Shown: positions 8,729 to 17,645 of the stretch, piece by piece
Numbering within the stretch: the first letter of the stretch is position 1
Layout of the letters: each line of letters opens with the position of its first letter
Origin: CAZMXS01 sp964570325
GTDB lineage: Bacteria; Verrucomicrobiota; Kiritimatiellia; CAIQIC01; CAZMXS01
NCBI GenBank assembly: GCA_964570325.1
Contig: CAZMXS010000028.1
Location: forward strand, 1-53,210
Length of the DNA: 53,210 nt
Direction: 5' to 3'
Position numbers and translations under genes: made by a program
The notes under the pieces: generated by a model
The model's input: the letters and a program-made list of their open reading frames with translations, nothing else
What the model was told of the DNA's origin: nothing
Databases searched by the model: none

Positions 8729-10791
8729 CAAGCTGGCGGCAACGCTTTGCGGATGGCATTGGCCAGTTCACGTAGCATGAATGGCTTGGTCAACACCGCG
8801 CTAATGCCGCAATCGGCGGCCGACTTTTCAGCCACCACCTCGCTGAATCCGGTGCACAGGATAACGGGCAGGCCGGGCCGTAACTTGATCAGCGCCTGCG
8901 CCAGAGTCAATCCGTCCATGCCCGGCATGGTCAGGTCGGTCAAGACCAATTGAAACCGCTCGGGCGCGCGTTGGAAGAGTTCGAGCGCCTCGGGACTGCG
9001 ATGAACTTCGGTGACCTGGTAACCGAGTTCCTCCAGCATATTGGCCACGACATGGGCCAGGGCCGACTCGTCATCCACGACGAGGATGCGCTCCCCGCGG
9101 CCGCCGACCAGTTCCTCCGCGGCCGCCGCCGGTTGCTCCGTCGGGCGCTTGATGGCCGGCAGATAAATACTGAACGTGGTGCCCTTGCCCAACTCGCTGC
9201 TTACGGTAATGTGCCCGTTATGGGCCAAGATGATGCCATGGACCACCGTCAACCCCAATCCGGTGCCTTCGCCCTTTTTCTTGGTTGTGAAATACGGCTC
9301 GAAGATACGTTCGCGGGTGGCGGCGTCCATTCCGCATCCTGTATCGCTGACCTTCAACAATACATGCTGGCCGGCATTCAAACCCACTCGCGCCAGCTCG
9401 TGCCAAGCCTCGATCTGCACCGGCAGCAGGGCAATCTCCAATGTGCCGGGATTGGGCAGCATGGCGTGGCTGGCATTCACGCAGAGATTCATCACCACCT
9501 GGTAAATCTGGGTCGAATCCGCCATTACCGGCGGGCAGTTCTCATCCAGGCGCATCCGGATAGCAATCGTGGAGGGGATGGCGGCTCGAATGAATTTCAG
9601 CGCCTCCTTGACCACCGCCCGCAGATCAGTCGGCGCCTTGGTCTGTTCGCCTCGACGGCTGAAGGTGAGAATCTGGCGGACCAATTCAGTCGCCCGGCGA
9701 CTGGCCGCAACGATCTGCCCCAGACTGTCGTTCTCCTCCGTGGATAACGGGGGAAAATGCATTCGCAACAGCTCGGCATTGCCCAGGATACCGGTCAGCA
9801 CATTATTGAAATCGTGCGCGATTCCGCCGGCCAGCGCGCCCAGCGCCTCCATCTTCTGCGCCTGGCGCAACGACGCCTCCATGCGCGCCTTGTCCGCCTC
9901 CATCTGGCATTGCTGGGTGATGTCGCGCATTGCGCAGACAATCCGCAGCGGCTTGCCAGTCTGCGGATCGGTCGCGGCGATTTCCGCCGCGGAGTGCATC
10001 TGGCGCGGCTCGTCCTTTGGGCCCAGCACGCCGTGGTCCAGACTGAACTCGATGCCCCGTTCCGCCGCCAATTCCAGCGCGCGCGCAAACCGCTCGCGAT
10101 CCGCCTCCGCGATCCGCGCCAACAATGCCATCCGCCCGGCAACGGCTTGATCCGGCGACACCCCGAGCAATTCGTACATTTCATCCGACCACCAGCAACT
10201 ATCATCGGCCAGATTCCAATCCCAACTGCCCACGCGCGCGATTTTCTGCGCGAGCCAGTAGCACTCCTGGATTCGCTGCAGGTTTTCGGCGCTGCTTTCC
10301 AACTGCGCGCGAGTGTCCTTGAGTTCCTGAACCTTCTTGTCCAGTTTCCGGGCCAGCGCCTGCGCATAGCGGGCATCCACGATATTCAGGTCCAACGGCG
10401 GCGGAGCCGCGACGGAAGTCGAGACTCCCTGCGCCAGCACCTGGCGGATCTGCTCAAGGAATTCGTCCGGATCCATGGGCTTGATGAGAAACCGGCTGGC
10501 GCCCAGCTCGGCGGCCAGCTCCTGATCCGCGCCGGTGGTGAAGGTGGCCGAATACACCACGAAAGGAATGTCCGCCCATGCCGGATTGCTCTTGAGCGCC
10601 CGGCACAGGGCGAACCCGTCCATTTCCGGCATCATAATGTCGGAAATGATCAGATCCGGCCGGGCTTGGGCAATCAACTCGAGCGCCTCGCGGCCATTGC
10701 CGGCGCTGAAGACCTCGTAACCGCTAGCCTCCAGCATCGTGTGCTGCAGCACCCGTGAGTTCTCATCGTCCTCAACCACCAATATTTTCAT
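8728..10791 (-). CDS. hybrid histidine kinase (REC-PAS-HisKA-HATPase-REC)
   Basis: Soluble phosphorelay kinase with no membrane segment. In order: receiver domain (1-118, phosphoacceptor D51 in LIISDIMMPEMDG), a linker coiled coil (about 145-172), a PAS-like sensor (about 180-295), a dimerisation domain with H326 in GGIAHDFNN, an ATPase domain (N439, DTGCGM at 483-488, GTGLGL) and a second receiver (from about 568, D619 in LVLTDLTMPGMDG). The HDFNN form of the H-box is typical of HisKA kinases of the PAS/hybrid class. It overlaps the upstream receiver gene by four bases and the downstream porin by one. It has no DNA-binding domain, so its output target is unclear. Confidence 0.93.
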   Translation of the reverse strand: MKILVVEDDENSRVLQHTMLEASGYEVFSAGNGREALELIAQARPDLIISDIMMPEMDGFALCRALKSNPAWADIPFVVYSATFTTGADQELAAELGASRFLIKPMDPDEFLEQIRQVLAQGVSTSVAAPPPLDLNIVDARYAQALARKLDKKVQELKDTRAQLESSAENLQRIQECYWLAQKIARVGSWDWNLADDSCWWSDEMYELLGVSPDQAVAGRMALLARIAEADRERFARALELAAERGIEFSLDHGVLGPKDEPRQMHSAAEIAATDPQTGKPLRIVCAMRDITQQCQMEADKARMEASLRQAQKMEALGALAGGIAHDFNNVLTGILGNAELLRMHFPPLSTEENDSLGQIVAASRRATELVRQILTFSRRGEQTKAPTDLRAVVKEALKFIRAAIPSTIAIRMRLDENCPPVMADSTQIYQVVMNLCVNASHAMLPNPGTLEIALLPVQIEAWHELARVGLNAGQHVLLKVSDTGCGMDAATRERIFEPYFTTKKKGEGTGLGLTVVHGIILAHNGHITVSSELGKGTTFSIYLPAIKRPTEQPAAAAEELVGGRGERILVVDDESALAHVVANMLEELGYQVTEVHRSPEALELFQRAPERFQLVLTDLTMPGMDGLTLAQALIKLRPGLPVILCTGFSEVVAEKSAADCGISAVLTKPFMLRELANAIRKALPPA

Positions 10792-11159
10792 GACAATTCC
10801 CCCACAATGCGCGTGATCTGGGTGATGACTCGTTCCGGATCAACCGGTTTCTCAATGTAGCCGTTGCAACCCGCGGCCAACAGGCGTTGTTCATCACCGG
10901 CCATGGCATAGGACGTCATGGCGATAATTGGGATGGAATCCCCGATGGCGGAAGCCCGGATCAGCCGCAACACTTCGGTGCCCATAATATCCGGCAACTG
11001 GATATCCAAGATGATGAAATCGGGGCGCTCGCGCAGCGCCTGCTCATAGCCGGCGCGGCCGCAGGTCGCCTTCAGCACCTGGCAGCCGTGCGATTCCAGG
11101 ATGAAAGTAATCAACTCCATATTGTTTTCGTTGTCTTCAATGACCAGGACGCGTTTCAT
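10788..11159 (-). CDS. single-domain response regulator (CheY/DivK-like)
   Basis: Stand-alone receiver of 123 residues. The acidic pocket (E8, D9), the phosphoacceptor D52 in FIILDIQLP, the switch T82 and K104 in YIEKPVDP are all present. It has no output domain, so it must act by protein contact or pass phosphate onward. It overlaps the preceding membrane kinase by 23 bases and the next hybrid kinase by four, which points to a dedicated relay between those two kinases. Confidence 0.93.
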   Translation of the reverse strand: MKRVLVIEDNENNMELITFILESHGCQVLKATCGRAGYEQALRERPDFIILDIQLPDIMGTEVLRLIRASAIGDSIPIIAMTSYAMAGDEQRLLAAGCNGYIEKPVDPERVITQITRIVGELS

Positions 11160-14109
11160 GTTGCCCCGCGCCTCCTTTCTGTCCGCCCGCCGCGGGAACC
11201 GGCAATTGTTTCGGGATCCGCAACGCGAAGGTGCTGCCCCGGCCCTTCTCGCTGCTGACCGAAAGCGTGCCGCGCAGAATTTCGAGCAAGATTTTCCGCG
11301 TCAGGTATAAGCCTAGTCCTGTGCCCCCGGCCTTGATGCGCAAATGGGAATCCAGCCTCACAAATGGCTCGAACAGCCGCTGCTGGTCCTCCGGCGCGAT
11401 CCCGATACCCGTGTCGCTGACGGCGATTTCGACCTCGTCGCCCAAGTCGCGAGCCGTCAGGCGCACCTCGCCGTGCTCGGTATACTTGACCGCGTTGCTC
11501 AGATAATTCAGCACACACTGGCGCAACCGTTTGCGATCGGTGTGAACGGCCACGCCGGCCGGCCAGTCGCACACCATTCCCAACCCCTTGGCCTGCATCT
11601 GCGGCCGCAGCGATTCGACGGCCTCCTTGAGCAGCTCATCGAGTTGAAACGGCTGTGGATAAATGTCCACGTGGCCGGCCTCGATTTTCGAAATGTCAAT
11701 GATGTCAGTGATCAGAGCCAGCAGATGCTGGGCGGAATTGTAGACCCGGGTGAGCTGGTCGTGCTGTTTTTCGTTTAACGCGCCGGTCATGCCCTTGAGA
11801 ATCACTCCCGTGAACCCGATGATGGAATTCAGCGGTGTCCGCAGCTCGTGCGATACGGAGGCGATGAACATGTTCTTCAACTGGTCCAACTCGTGCAATT
11901 GGCGGTTGGCCTTCTCCAAATCCGCCGCATATTGCGCCATGGCCAATTCGGTCGCCTGGCGGCGGAGGGCATGGGCAAAGATCTGCCCCATCAGACGCAG
12001 CAGGCTGATATCTTCTTCCCGCCACTGCGGCTGGGGTTGGCGGGCGTGCAACAGGCCAATGAAGCCGCGGTCGTCGTTTTCGCCAGTAAACGGCGTCGCA
12101 ACGGTGACGGTCGCGAGTTCCGCAGCCGGCCACACCACCGATTCGCCCCGGCGCAGACGTTCTAATCCGGTCAGCACGCCGGCTCGGGGCGTCGTGTCGA
12201 ATCCGGCGGCGGCCAACGCTGCCAAGTCCCCGCCGGCATGGGTGCGCGCCGCGCCGCCATCCTTGTCAAAAACATAGAGAAACCCGGCGGCGGCGCCCGT
12301 AAAACAGGCCATCTCCGCCAGCGTCGCCTGGATGTGGCGGTCCATCTCGCCCGGTTTGAGCGCCATCAGCCGCGACGAAGTTTCCGAGACCAGGCGCTCG
12401 AAATGCTCACGGAAATTGAGCACATGTTCAACTTCCCGCCGACGCCGGATTTCCCGCTTCAACCGGTAGTTCCAAACCAGGATCGTCGCCAGCACCGCCA
12501 GCACCACCGCCGCGACCCGCAACCCGAAGCGCCACGCCACCCGAGGCTCGATGCCCGGCTTGTATTCCACGGCCACCCACCGCTGCTCAATATCGCGTTG
12601 CTGCTCCGTGGAGACCAGATTGAGCGCCTTGTTGAGGATGGCCACCAGTTCCGGCCAGTCCTGGCGCACGGCAAAATGGAGCGTATCCAGTTCCGCCGCC
12701 GCCGGCGCCGCCGCCTTCAGATTGATCAGATTAAGCTTGCGAATCCAGTAGGCGGCCGACGACAAATTGGCTACCACGGCGTCCACCTTCCCCCCGCTCA
12801 AGGCCAGCAAGCAGGCCTGCAATGAGTCGTAAACGATCGGCTGAATCGAACTGCGCTCCTTCAGAAACCCCTCGTGAGACGTGCCCGCCTGGATTCCGAC
12901 ACGCAGGCCTTCAATGTCTTTCAGCCCGGCTAAAAACGGCATATCCAGACGAGTCAGAATCACCCGCTGGTATCGGATGTACGGCTTGCTGAACAGGAGG
13001 AATTGAGCGCGTTCCGCGGTAATACCCACGCACGGCAAAACGTCCACCTGGCCGGATTTAATGCCGGCCACCGCCGCGGTCCAAGCCAACCCGTCCACCA
13101 CGCGCAGGTTCAGCCCCAAACGGGTGTTGAACAAACGCACATAGTCGGAGGCAATGCCTTGGTACTGCCCCCGCTCGTCACGATACTCGAATGGATAGAA
13201 CTCCGGATCAATACCCAGGCGGATAACCGGATGCCGGGCCAGCCAGTCGCGCTCCTCAGCCGTCAACGCGCTCTCCCAATTGGTGACGCCTGCCAGTTGC
13301 AGACCATGCGGCGCGCCATACAAATGTGTGTCCATGGCCTGGTAGTAAGGCGAGAGCGGGTTCTGTTTCCACTCACGCAGGCGGGCATCTATGACCGGTT
13401 TCAAACGCTGTCCCACCGGATCGTTTTTGGTAAACGCAAAACGCAACTGGGACGGGCTGAACAACACGGCCGAACGCGTCACGTTGTAATCTTTCTCGAA
13501 ATACGAACCGAAGATATTATTCACCACGCCGGCATCCGCTTCGCGCCGGCTAATGGCCCCAAACACCTCCTGGTAGGATGGGTATTCCACGAATTCCGCT
13601 TGAATGTCAAATTGCGCCAGGATCGAGCGCAGGCTGGCGGCGCCCGCGCTGTAAATACTCCCTTTCATCACCGCGATGCGGCGACCGGCCAGATCAAAAA
13701 ATGATTGGATCGCAATATCCGGCCGGGAATAAATGACCGCCCAACTAATCAGCACGGTCTCATCATTGAAGTCATACTTGGTCAGGCGCTCGGCGGACAG
13801 CGCCACATCCGGCATGATGTTGATCTCACCGCGCGCCAATCGGTCCAAGCACTCCTGCCAGGTTCCTTTTTCATATTCCAACTGCCAGCCTTCCGCCTCG
13901 GCAATGCGGTCCAAAACCGCCGGGAAAAAGCCACTGGCCTGCCCTTCCGGCGTCGTGTAAATCTTGGGATGATTTTCATAAACGCCGACTTTGATGACAG
14001 ACTGGCTGCCGGCCTGAATCGGCAACACCGATGCCAGCAAAAAGAATGGAAACCAAGGCAATCGCGCCAGATGCCGCTCCAACCTTGTGGACTGATGGGC
14101 TTTTTGCAT
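11137..14109 (-). CDS. BvgS-like sensor histidine kinase with two solute-binding domains and GAF
   Basis: Membrane sensor kinase, 990 residues from the chosen ATG (14109), which has AAGGAC eight bases upstream; a TTG at 14184 would add 25 residues. A signal-anchor-like stretch lies at 18-34. Two periplasmic SBP_bac_3 (Venus-flytrap) domains follow: about 38-265, starting VIKVGVYENHP, and about 285-515, starting VIRLGIDPEFYPFEY. Then a membrane helix (527-547), a short coiled coil, a GAF-like domain (about 565-715), the phosphoacceptor H754 in SVSHELRTPLN, and an ATPase domain ending with GTGLGLYL. The order matches BvgS-type sensors without their C-terminal receiver and Hpt parts; the receiver is a separate downstream gene. 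The ligand is probably an amino acid or organic acid by family analogy. Confidence 0.93.
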   Translation of the reverse strand: MQKAHQSTRLERHLARLPWFPFFLLASVLPIQAGSQSVIKVGVYENHPKIYTTPEGQASGFFPAVLDRIAEAEGWQLEYEKGTWQECLDRLARGEINIMPDVALSAERLTKYDFNDETVLISWAVIYSRPDIAIQSFFDLAGRRIAVMKGSIYSAGAASLRSILAQFDIQAEFVEYPSYQEVFGAISRREADAGVVNNIFGSYFEKDYNVTRSAVLFSPSQLRFAFTKNDPVGQRLKPVIDARLREWKQNPLSPYYQAMDTHLYGAPHGLQLAGVTNWESALTAEERDWLARHPVIRLGIDPEFYPFEYRDERGQYQGIASDYVRLFNTRLGLNLRVVDGLAWTAAVAGIKSGQVDVLPCVGITAERAQFLLFSKPYIRYQRVILTRLDMPFLAGLKDIEGLRVGIQAGTSHEGFLKERSSIQPIVYDSLQACLLALSGGKVDAVVANLSSAAYWIRKLNLINLKAAAPAAAELDTLHFAVRQDWPELVAILNKALNLVSTEQQRDIEQRWVAVEYKPGIEPRVAWRFGLRVAAVVLAVLATILVWNYRLKREIRRRREVEHVLNFREHFERLVSETSSRLMALKPGEMDRHIQATLAEMACFTGAAAGFLYVFDKDGGAARTHAGGDLAALAAAGFDTTPRAGVLTGLERLRRGESVVWPAAELATVTVATPFTGENDDRGFIGLLHARQPQPQWREEDISLLRLMGQIFAHALRRQATELAMAQYAADLEKANRQLHELDQLKNMFIASVSHELRTPLNSIIGFTGVILKGMTGALNEKQHDQLTRVYNSAQHLLALITDIIDISKIEAGHVDIYPQPFQLDELLKEAVESLRPQMQAKGLGMVCDWPAGVAVHTDRKRLRQCVLNYLSNAVKYTEHGEVRLTARDLGDEVEIAVSDTGIGIAPEDQQRLFEPFVRLDSHLRIKAGGTGLGLYLTRKILLEILRGTLSVSSEKGRGSTFALRIPKQLPVPAAGGQKGGAGQHETRPGH

Positions 14110-14138
14110 CCCGCAATCGTCCTTGCCACGCCGCCAAC

Positions 14139-14157
14139 TGGATTCATGTTGAATCCA
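14139..14157. promoter_or_regulatory. operator-like inverted repeat upstream of the sensor kinase
   Basis: TGGATTC and GAATCCA form a perfect 7-base inverted repeat around a 5-base centre, 30 bases before the kinase ATG. Size and spacing suit a dimeric regulator or an mRNA leader hairpin. The rest of the 211-base gap (14110-14320) holds no gene I can support. Confidence 0.4.
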
Positions 14158-14320
14158 AATCACATAAAAAGCAAGCTTGGTCAAAGACTTGGGCGGGCAG
14201 GCGCGCCCGAATTACCTTGGCCCGGTATCTCCCGATAGTTCAGCCAATCCAGACTGACTGGGGTTGGGCAGGAGTGTCCGGCCTGCTTGGACCCCGTGGG
14301 TCTCGGCAAACGATGGCGAC

Positions 14321-15568
14321 TCAAATTGCCTTGAAGCAAAGGGTTGCGTTGTGGCCGCCGAAGCCCAGCGAATTGTTGAGGCAGGCGCGTAGTTTCACCT
14401 GGCGCGCCGTGTTCGGAACATAATCCAGATCGCAGACCGGATCAGGGGTTTCGTAGTTGATGGTCGGCGGGATGATACCGTTTTGCAACGCCAAGGCACA
14501 GGCCACGGATTCCACCGCGCCGGCTGCGCCGAGCAGATGCCCGGTCATGGACTTGGTCGAGCTGATCATCACCTTGCGGGCGCGCTCCGCGCCAAAGGCC
14601 AGCTTGATGGCAAGGGTTTCGCACTTATCATTAAGTTCCGTGCTGGTTCCGTGGGCATTGATATAGTCAATGTCGTCCGGCTGCAGTCCGGCATCCTGCA
14701 TCGCCAGCGTCATGCCGCGCGCAGCGCCCGCGCCCTGCTCATCCGGAGCCGTTATATGAAAAGCGTCGCAGGTTCGGCCGTATCCAGCCAGTTCGCAATA
14801 AATCCGCGCGCCGCGGGCTCGGGCATGCTCCAGTTCCTCAATCACAAGGATGCCGGCACCTTCGCCGATAACAAAGCCGTCGCGGTTGGCATCGAAAGGC
14901 CGGCTGGCCTTGGTCGGAGCGTCATTCCGCGTGCTTAAAGCGCGCATCGCGCAGAATCCGCCAATGCCCAGATCGCAAATCGGCGCCTCGGTGCCGCCGG
15001 ACAGCATGACGTCCGCTTCGCCGTGCTGAATGATCCGCAGCGACTCGCCGATCGAATGAGTCGCCGAGGCGCAGGCGGATGTGACACAAAAATTCGGGCC
15101 TTTGGCCTGAAACTCGATGGCCACCAGACCGGCAATGATATTGGTGATCATCTGCGGAATGATGAACGGCGAAAAGCGGTTCCACGTACCGCCCTCACGC
15201 GTGAACTTGCCCCATTGCTCCTCCAGAATCTGGAGGCCGCCAATGCCGGAGCCAATAATCACACCAATCCGCTCCAGGTTCTCCCGGTCCAGCGCCAGAC
15301 CGGAATCGGCCAGCGCCATCTTGGCCGCCGCCAATCCGTAATGGCTGAACGGATCCATGCGCCGCTGTTCCTTCTTTGGAATGAACTGGTCCACATTGAA
15401 CTCGACCACTTCCCCGGCGATGCGAGAGGCATAGCGGCTGACATCAAATGTCTGGATGGGCCGGATACCGGACTGGCCGGCAATCAGCCGCTCCCAGAAC
15501 CGGGCCAGGTCGCACCCCAGCGGCGACACCACACCCATGCCTGTAACCACTGCTCTGCGTCCTGACAT
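14321..15568 (-). CDS. fabF: 3-oxoacyl-ACP synthase II
   Basis: Condensing enzyme that extends acyl-ACP with malonyl-ACP in type II fatty-acid synthesis. The thiolase-fold signature is complete: nucleophile C166 in VTSACASATHS, the first histidine in NAHGTSTELND and the second in MTGHLLGAAGAVE. The start at MSGRRAVVTG gives 415 residues, normal for FabF; the frame is open 20 codons further upstream but those residues do not fit the family. It is the last gene of the operon, 88 bases after the acyl carrier protein gene. Confidence 0.96.
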   Translation of the reverse strand: MSGRRAVVTGMGVVSPLGCDLARFWERLIAGQSGIRPIQTFDVSRYASRIAGEVVEFNVDQFIPKKEQRRMDPFSHYGLAAAKMALADSGLALDRENLERIGVIIGSGIGGLQILEEQWGKFTREGGTWNRFSPFIIPQMITNIIAGLVAIEFQAKGPNFCVTSACASATHSIGESLRIIQHGEADVMLSGGTEAPICDLGIGGFCAMRALSTRNDAPTKASRPFDANRDGFVIGEGAGILVIEELEHARARGARIYCELAGYGRTCDAFHITAPDEQGAGAARGMTLAMQDAGLQPDDIDYINAHGTSTELNDKCETLAIKLAFGAERARKVMISSTKSMTGHLLGAAGAVESVACALALQNGIIPPTINYETPDPVCDLDYVPNTARQVKLRACLNNSLGFGGHNATLCFKAI

Positions 15569-15656
15569 AATAACCCGTCCCGTTGGATGGAATAGTTGCA
15601 AAAAGGCCGGGAACGCCATCCAAGCCATCCCCGGCCGTTCTTTCCAGTCGGCTGGA

Positions 15657-15896
15657 CTAGGCGCTGAAGCCCTTGTCCTTCAGATACTTGATCACATCGC
15701 CGACCGTACGCAGCTTCTCCGCGTCCTCATCCGGGATCTCCGCGCCGAATTCCTCCTCGAACGCCATGACCAGTTCCACGGTGTCCAACGAGTCCGCGCC
15801 AAGATCTTCAATGAACGAGGCTTCAGGCGTAACCTGTTCAGCATTCACGCCAAGCTGTTCGACGATGATTTCCTTGACTTTATCTTCCAGTGCCAT
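15657..15896 (-). CDS. acpP: acyl carrier protein
   Basis: Carries growing acyl chains on a phosphopantetheine arm attached to S36 in the motif GADSLDTVEL. Acidic, helical, 79 residues from ATG 15896, which has a strong AAGGAGGAAGG just upstream. The frame runs 16 codons further back, but that part is the fabG-acpP spacer. It sits 26 bases after fabG and before fabF, the classic order. Confidence 0.97.
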   Translation of the reverse strand: MALEDKVKEIIVEQLGVNAEQVTPEASFIEDLGADSLDTVELVMAFEEEFGAEIPDEDAEKLRTVGDVIKYLKDKGFSA

Positions 15897-15922
15897 GTGC
15901 CTTCCTCCTTCTCGTTTCGGTC

Positions 15923-16666
15923 TTACGTTACCATACCGCCGCAAACCTGCAGAACCTGGCCCGTCACATATGCTGCGGCGTCGCTGGCCAGGAACAATAC
16001 TACTTTCGCCACATCCTCCGGCGTGCCGAAACGCCCCAGAGGAATCAAATCCAGCATCTTCTTTTTAATCTCTTCCGGCAATTGGTCGGTCATCTTGCTC
16101 TGGATATATCCCGGCGCGACCGCATTGGCCCGGATATTCCGCGAGGCCAATTCCTTGGCCACGGACTTGGTAAACGCGATAACCCCCGCTTTGGATGCCG
16201 AATAGTTACATTGTCCGGCGTTGCCAATCAAGCCTATGATGGAGGCAATATTCACAATCACGCCGGCCTTCTGCTTCATCATCAGCTTCGACACATTCCG
16301 GGTGAAAAGGTAGGTGCCCTTCAGGTTGACCCCCAGCACGGCATCCCAATCGGCTTCGCTCATTCGCGCCAGGAACCCATCCTTGGTAATCCCGGCGTTA
16401 TTGATCAGGATGTCAATCCGACCAAAGGCCGCCGCCGCCTGGTCCACCACCGCCTTGACGTCATCGGCCTTGCTGACATCGGCCGCAAAACATTCGACCT
16501 TGCGCCCGCGGGTCGCCACCAACCCAGCCGTCTCGGCCAACCAATCCTTCTGCAGATCGCAGAGCACAATCTCGGCGCCTTCACTGGCCAGCTTCACGGC
16601 GATCGCCTGGCCAATGCCGCGCGCCGCGCCGGTCACCAAGGCCACTTTGTTGTCCAACTGTCCCAT
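15923..16666 (-). CDS. fabG: 3-oxoacyl-ACP reductase
   Basis: NADPH-dependent short-chain reductase for the first reduction of each fatty-acid cycle. The nucleotide-binding TGAARGIG begins at residue 12. The catalytic set N114, S142, Y155 and K159 is intact (NYSASKAG). The C-terminus, VTGQVLQVCGGMVT, is typical of FabG. The start MGQLDNKVALVTG gives 247 residues; longer starts would run into fabD. It lies between fabD and acpP in the operon. Confidence 0.96.
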   Translation of the reverse strand: MGQLDNKVALVTGAARGIGQAIAVKLASEGAEIVLCDLQKDWLAETAGLVATRGRKVECFAADVSKADDVKAVVDQAAAAFGRIDILINNAGITKDGFLARMSEADWDAVLGVNLKGTYLFTRNVSKLMMKQKAGVIVNIASIIGLIGNAGQCNYSASKAGVIAFTKSVAKELASRNIRANAVAPGYIQSKMTDQLPEEIKKKMLDLIPLGRFGTPEDVAKVVLFLASDAAAYVTGQVLQVCGGMVT

Positions 16667-16719
16667 ATTGCCTGTCTTCCTGTTTGATCCATCTTCCCGG
16701 CCGCGCCGGTCATGGCCAC

Positions 16720-17643
16720 TCAATCCACCCAAGCCTGCGCCGCCCCCTCCACCCCGAGCGAGTCCTGTATGTTATGGACCGTCGCGCCATTGTCAATACG
16801 CCGCACCAGTCCAGCGAGCACTTTTCCGGGGCCGCACTCGGCGTACTGGGTGACGCCCTGCCCCTGCATCCAACGTACATCATCCACCCAGCGCACGGAC
16901 GATGTCACCTGCCGCACCATCAATTGCCGGATGGACTCCGGGTCCCCGTGCGGTTGGCCGGTCACGTTGGACAACACCGGCATGGTCGGCGCGCCGAACG
17001 GGATGGCGGCTAGAAACTCTTCCAGGCGCCGCGCAGCCGTGGTCATCAAAGAGGAATGAAACGCCCCGGCCACGTTGAGTCGAACCGCTTTCTTCGCGCC
17101 GGCCATTTTGGCGCCGGCCTCCGCGCGGTCAATACCCTCCCGGCTGCCCGACAGCACCGTCTGCTCCGGAGAATTGAGGTTCGCGACTTCAACCCCGGAA
17201 TCGCGCGCCAGTTTCTCCGCCCCGGCCAAATCCAGCCCAATCAGGCTCAACATGCCGCCGGCGTGTTCCTCACACGCGTCCTGCATGAAACGCCCGCGCG
17301 CCTCCAGCACACGCAGGCTGTCTTCAAACGAAAGGACGCCGGCGGCATACAAGGCCGCCCATTCGCCTGAACTCAACCCGGCCGCGGCCGCCACCTTCAA
17401 GCCAGGCCGGCGCAATTGCAGCGCCAGCCACGCCGCGGCGCTGACCACGAAAATCGCCGGTTGCGCGACAGACGAGCGGGTCAATTGCTCAATTGGACCC
17501 TCAAAACAGGCCTTGGCCAAATCGAACCCCAGCACCTTCCCCGCCCGGTCGAACAAGGCCCGGCATTCCGGGAAATGTTCGGCCAGGTCGCGGCCCATGC
17601 CGACCGCCTGCGCACCCTGCCCCGGAAATAGGATCGCTCGCAT
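16720..17643 (-). CDS. fabD: malonyl-CoA:ACP transacylase
   Basis: Loads malonate from CoA onto ACP. The N-terminal FPGQGAQAVGMG, nucleophile S91 in AGLSSGEWAALYAAG and H196 in AGAFHSSLM are visible. The nucleophile elbow reads GLSSGE rather than the textbook GHSLGE; leucine before the serine is known in other FabD proteins. ATG 17643 is preferred because AAAGGA lies six bases upstream. ATG 17649 would overlap the fabH stop by four bases and add two residues. Length is 307. Confidence 0.95.
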   Translation of the reverse strand: MRAILFPGQGAQAVGMGRDLAEHFPECRALFDRAGKVLGFDLAKACFEGPIEQLTRSSVAQPAIFVVSAAAWLALQLRRPGLKVAAAAGLSSGEWAALYAAGVLSFEDSLRVLEARGRFMQDACEEHAGGMLSLIGLDLAGAEKLARDSGVEVANLNSPEQTVLSGSREGIDRAEAGAKMAGAKKAVRLNVAGAFHSSLMTTAARRLEEFLAAIPFGAPTMPVLSNVTGQPHGDPESIRQLMVRQVTSSVRWVDDVRWMQGQGVTQYAECGPGKVLAGLVRRIDNGATVHNIQDSLGVEGAAQAWVD

Positions 17644-17645
17644 AT

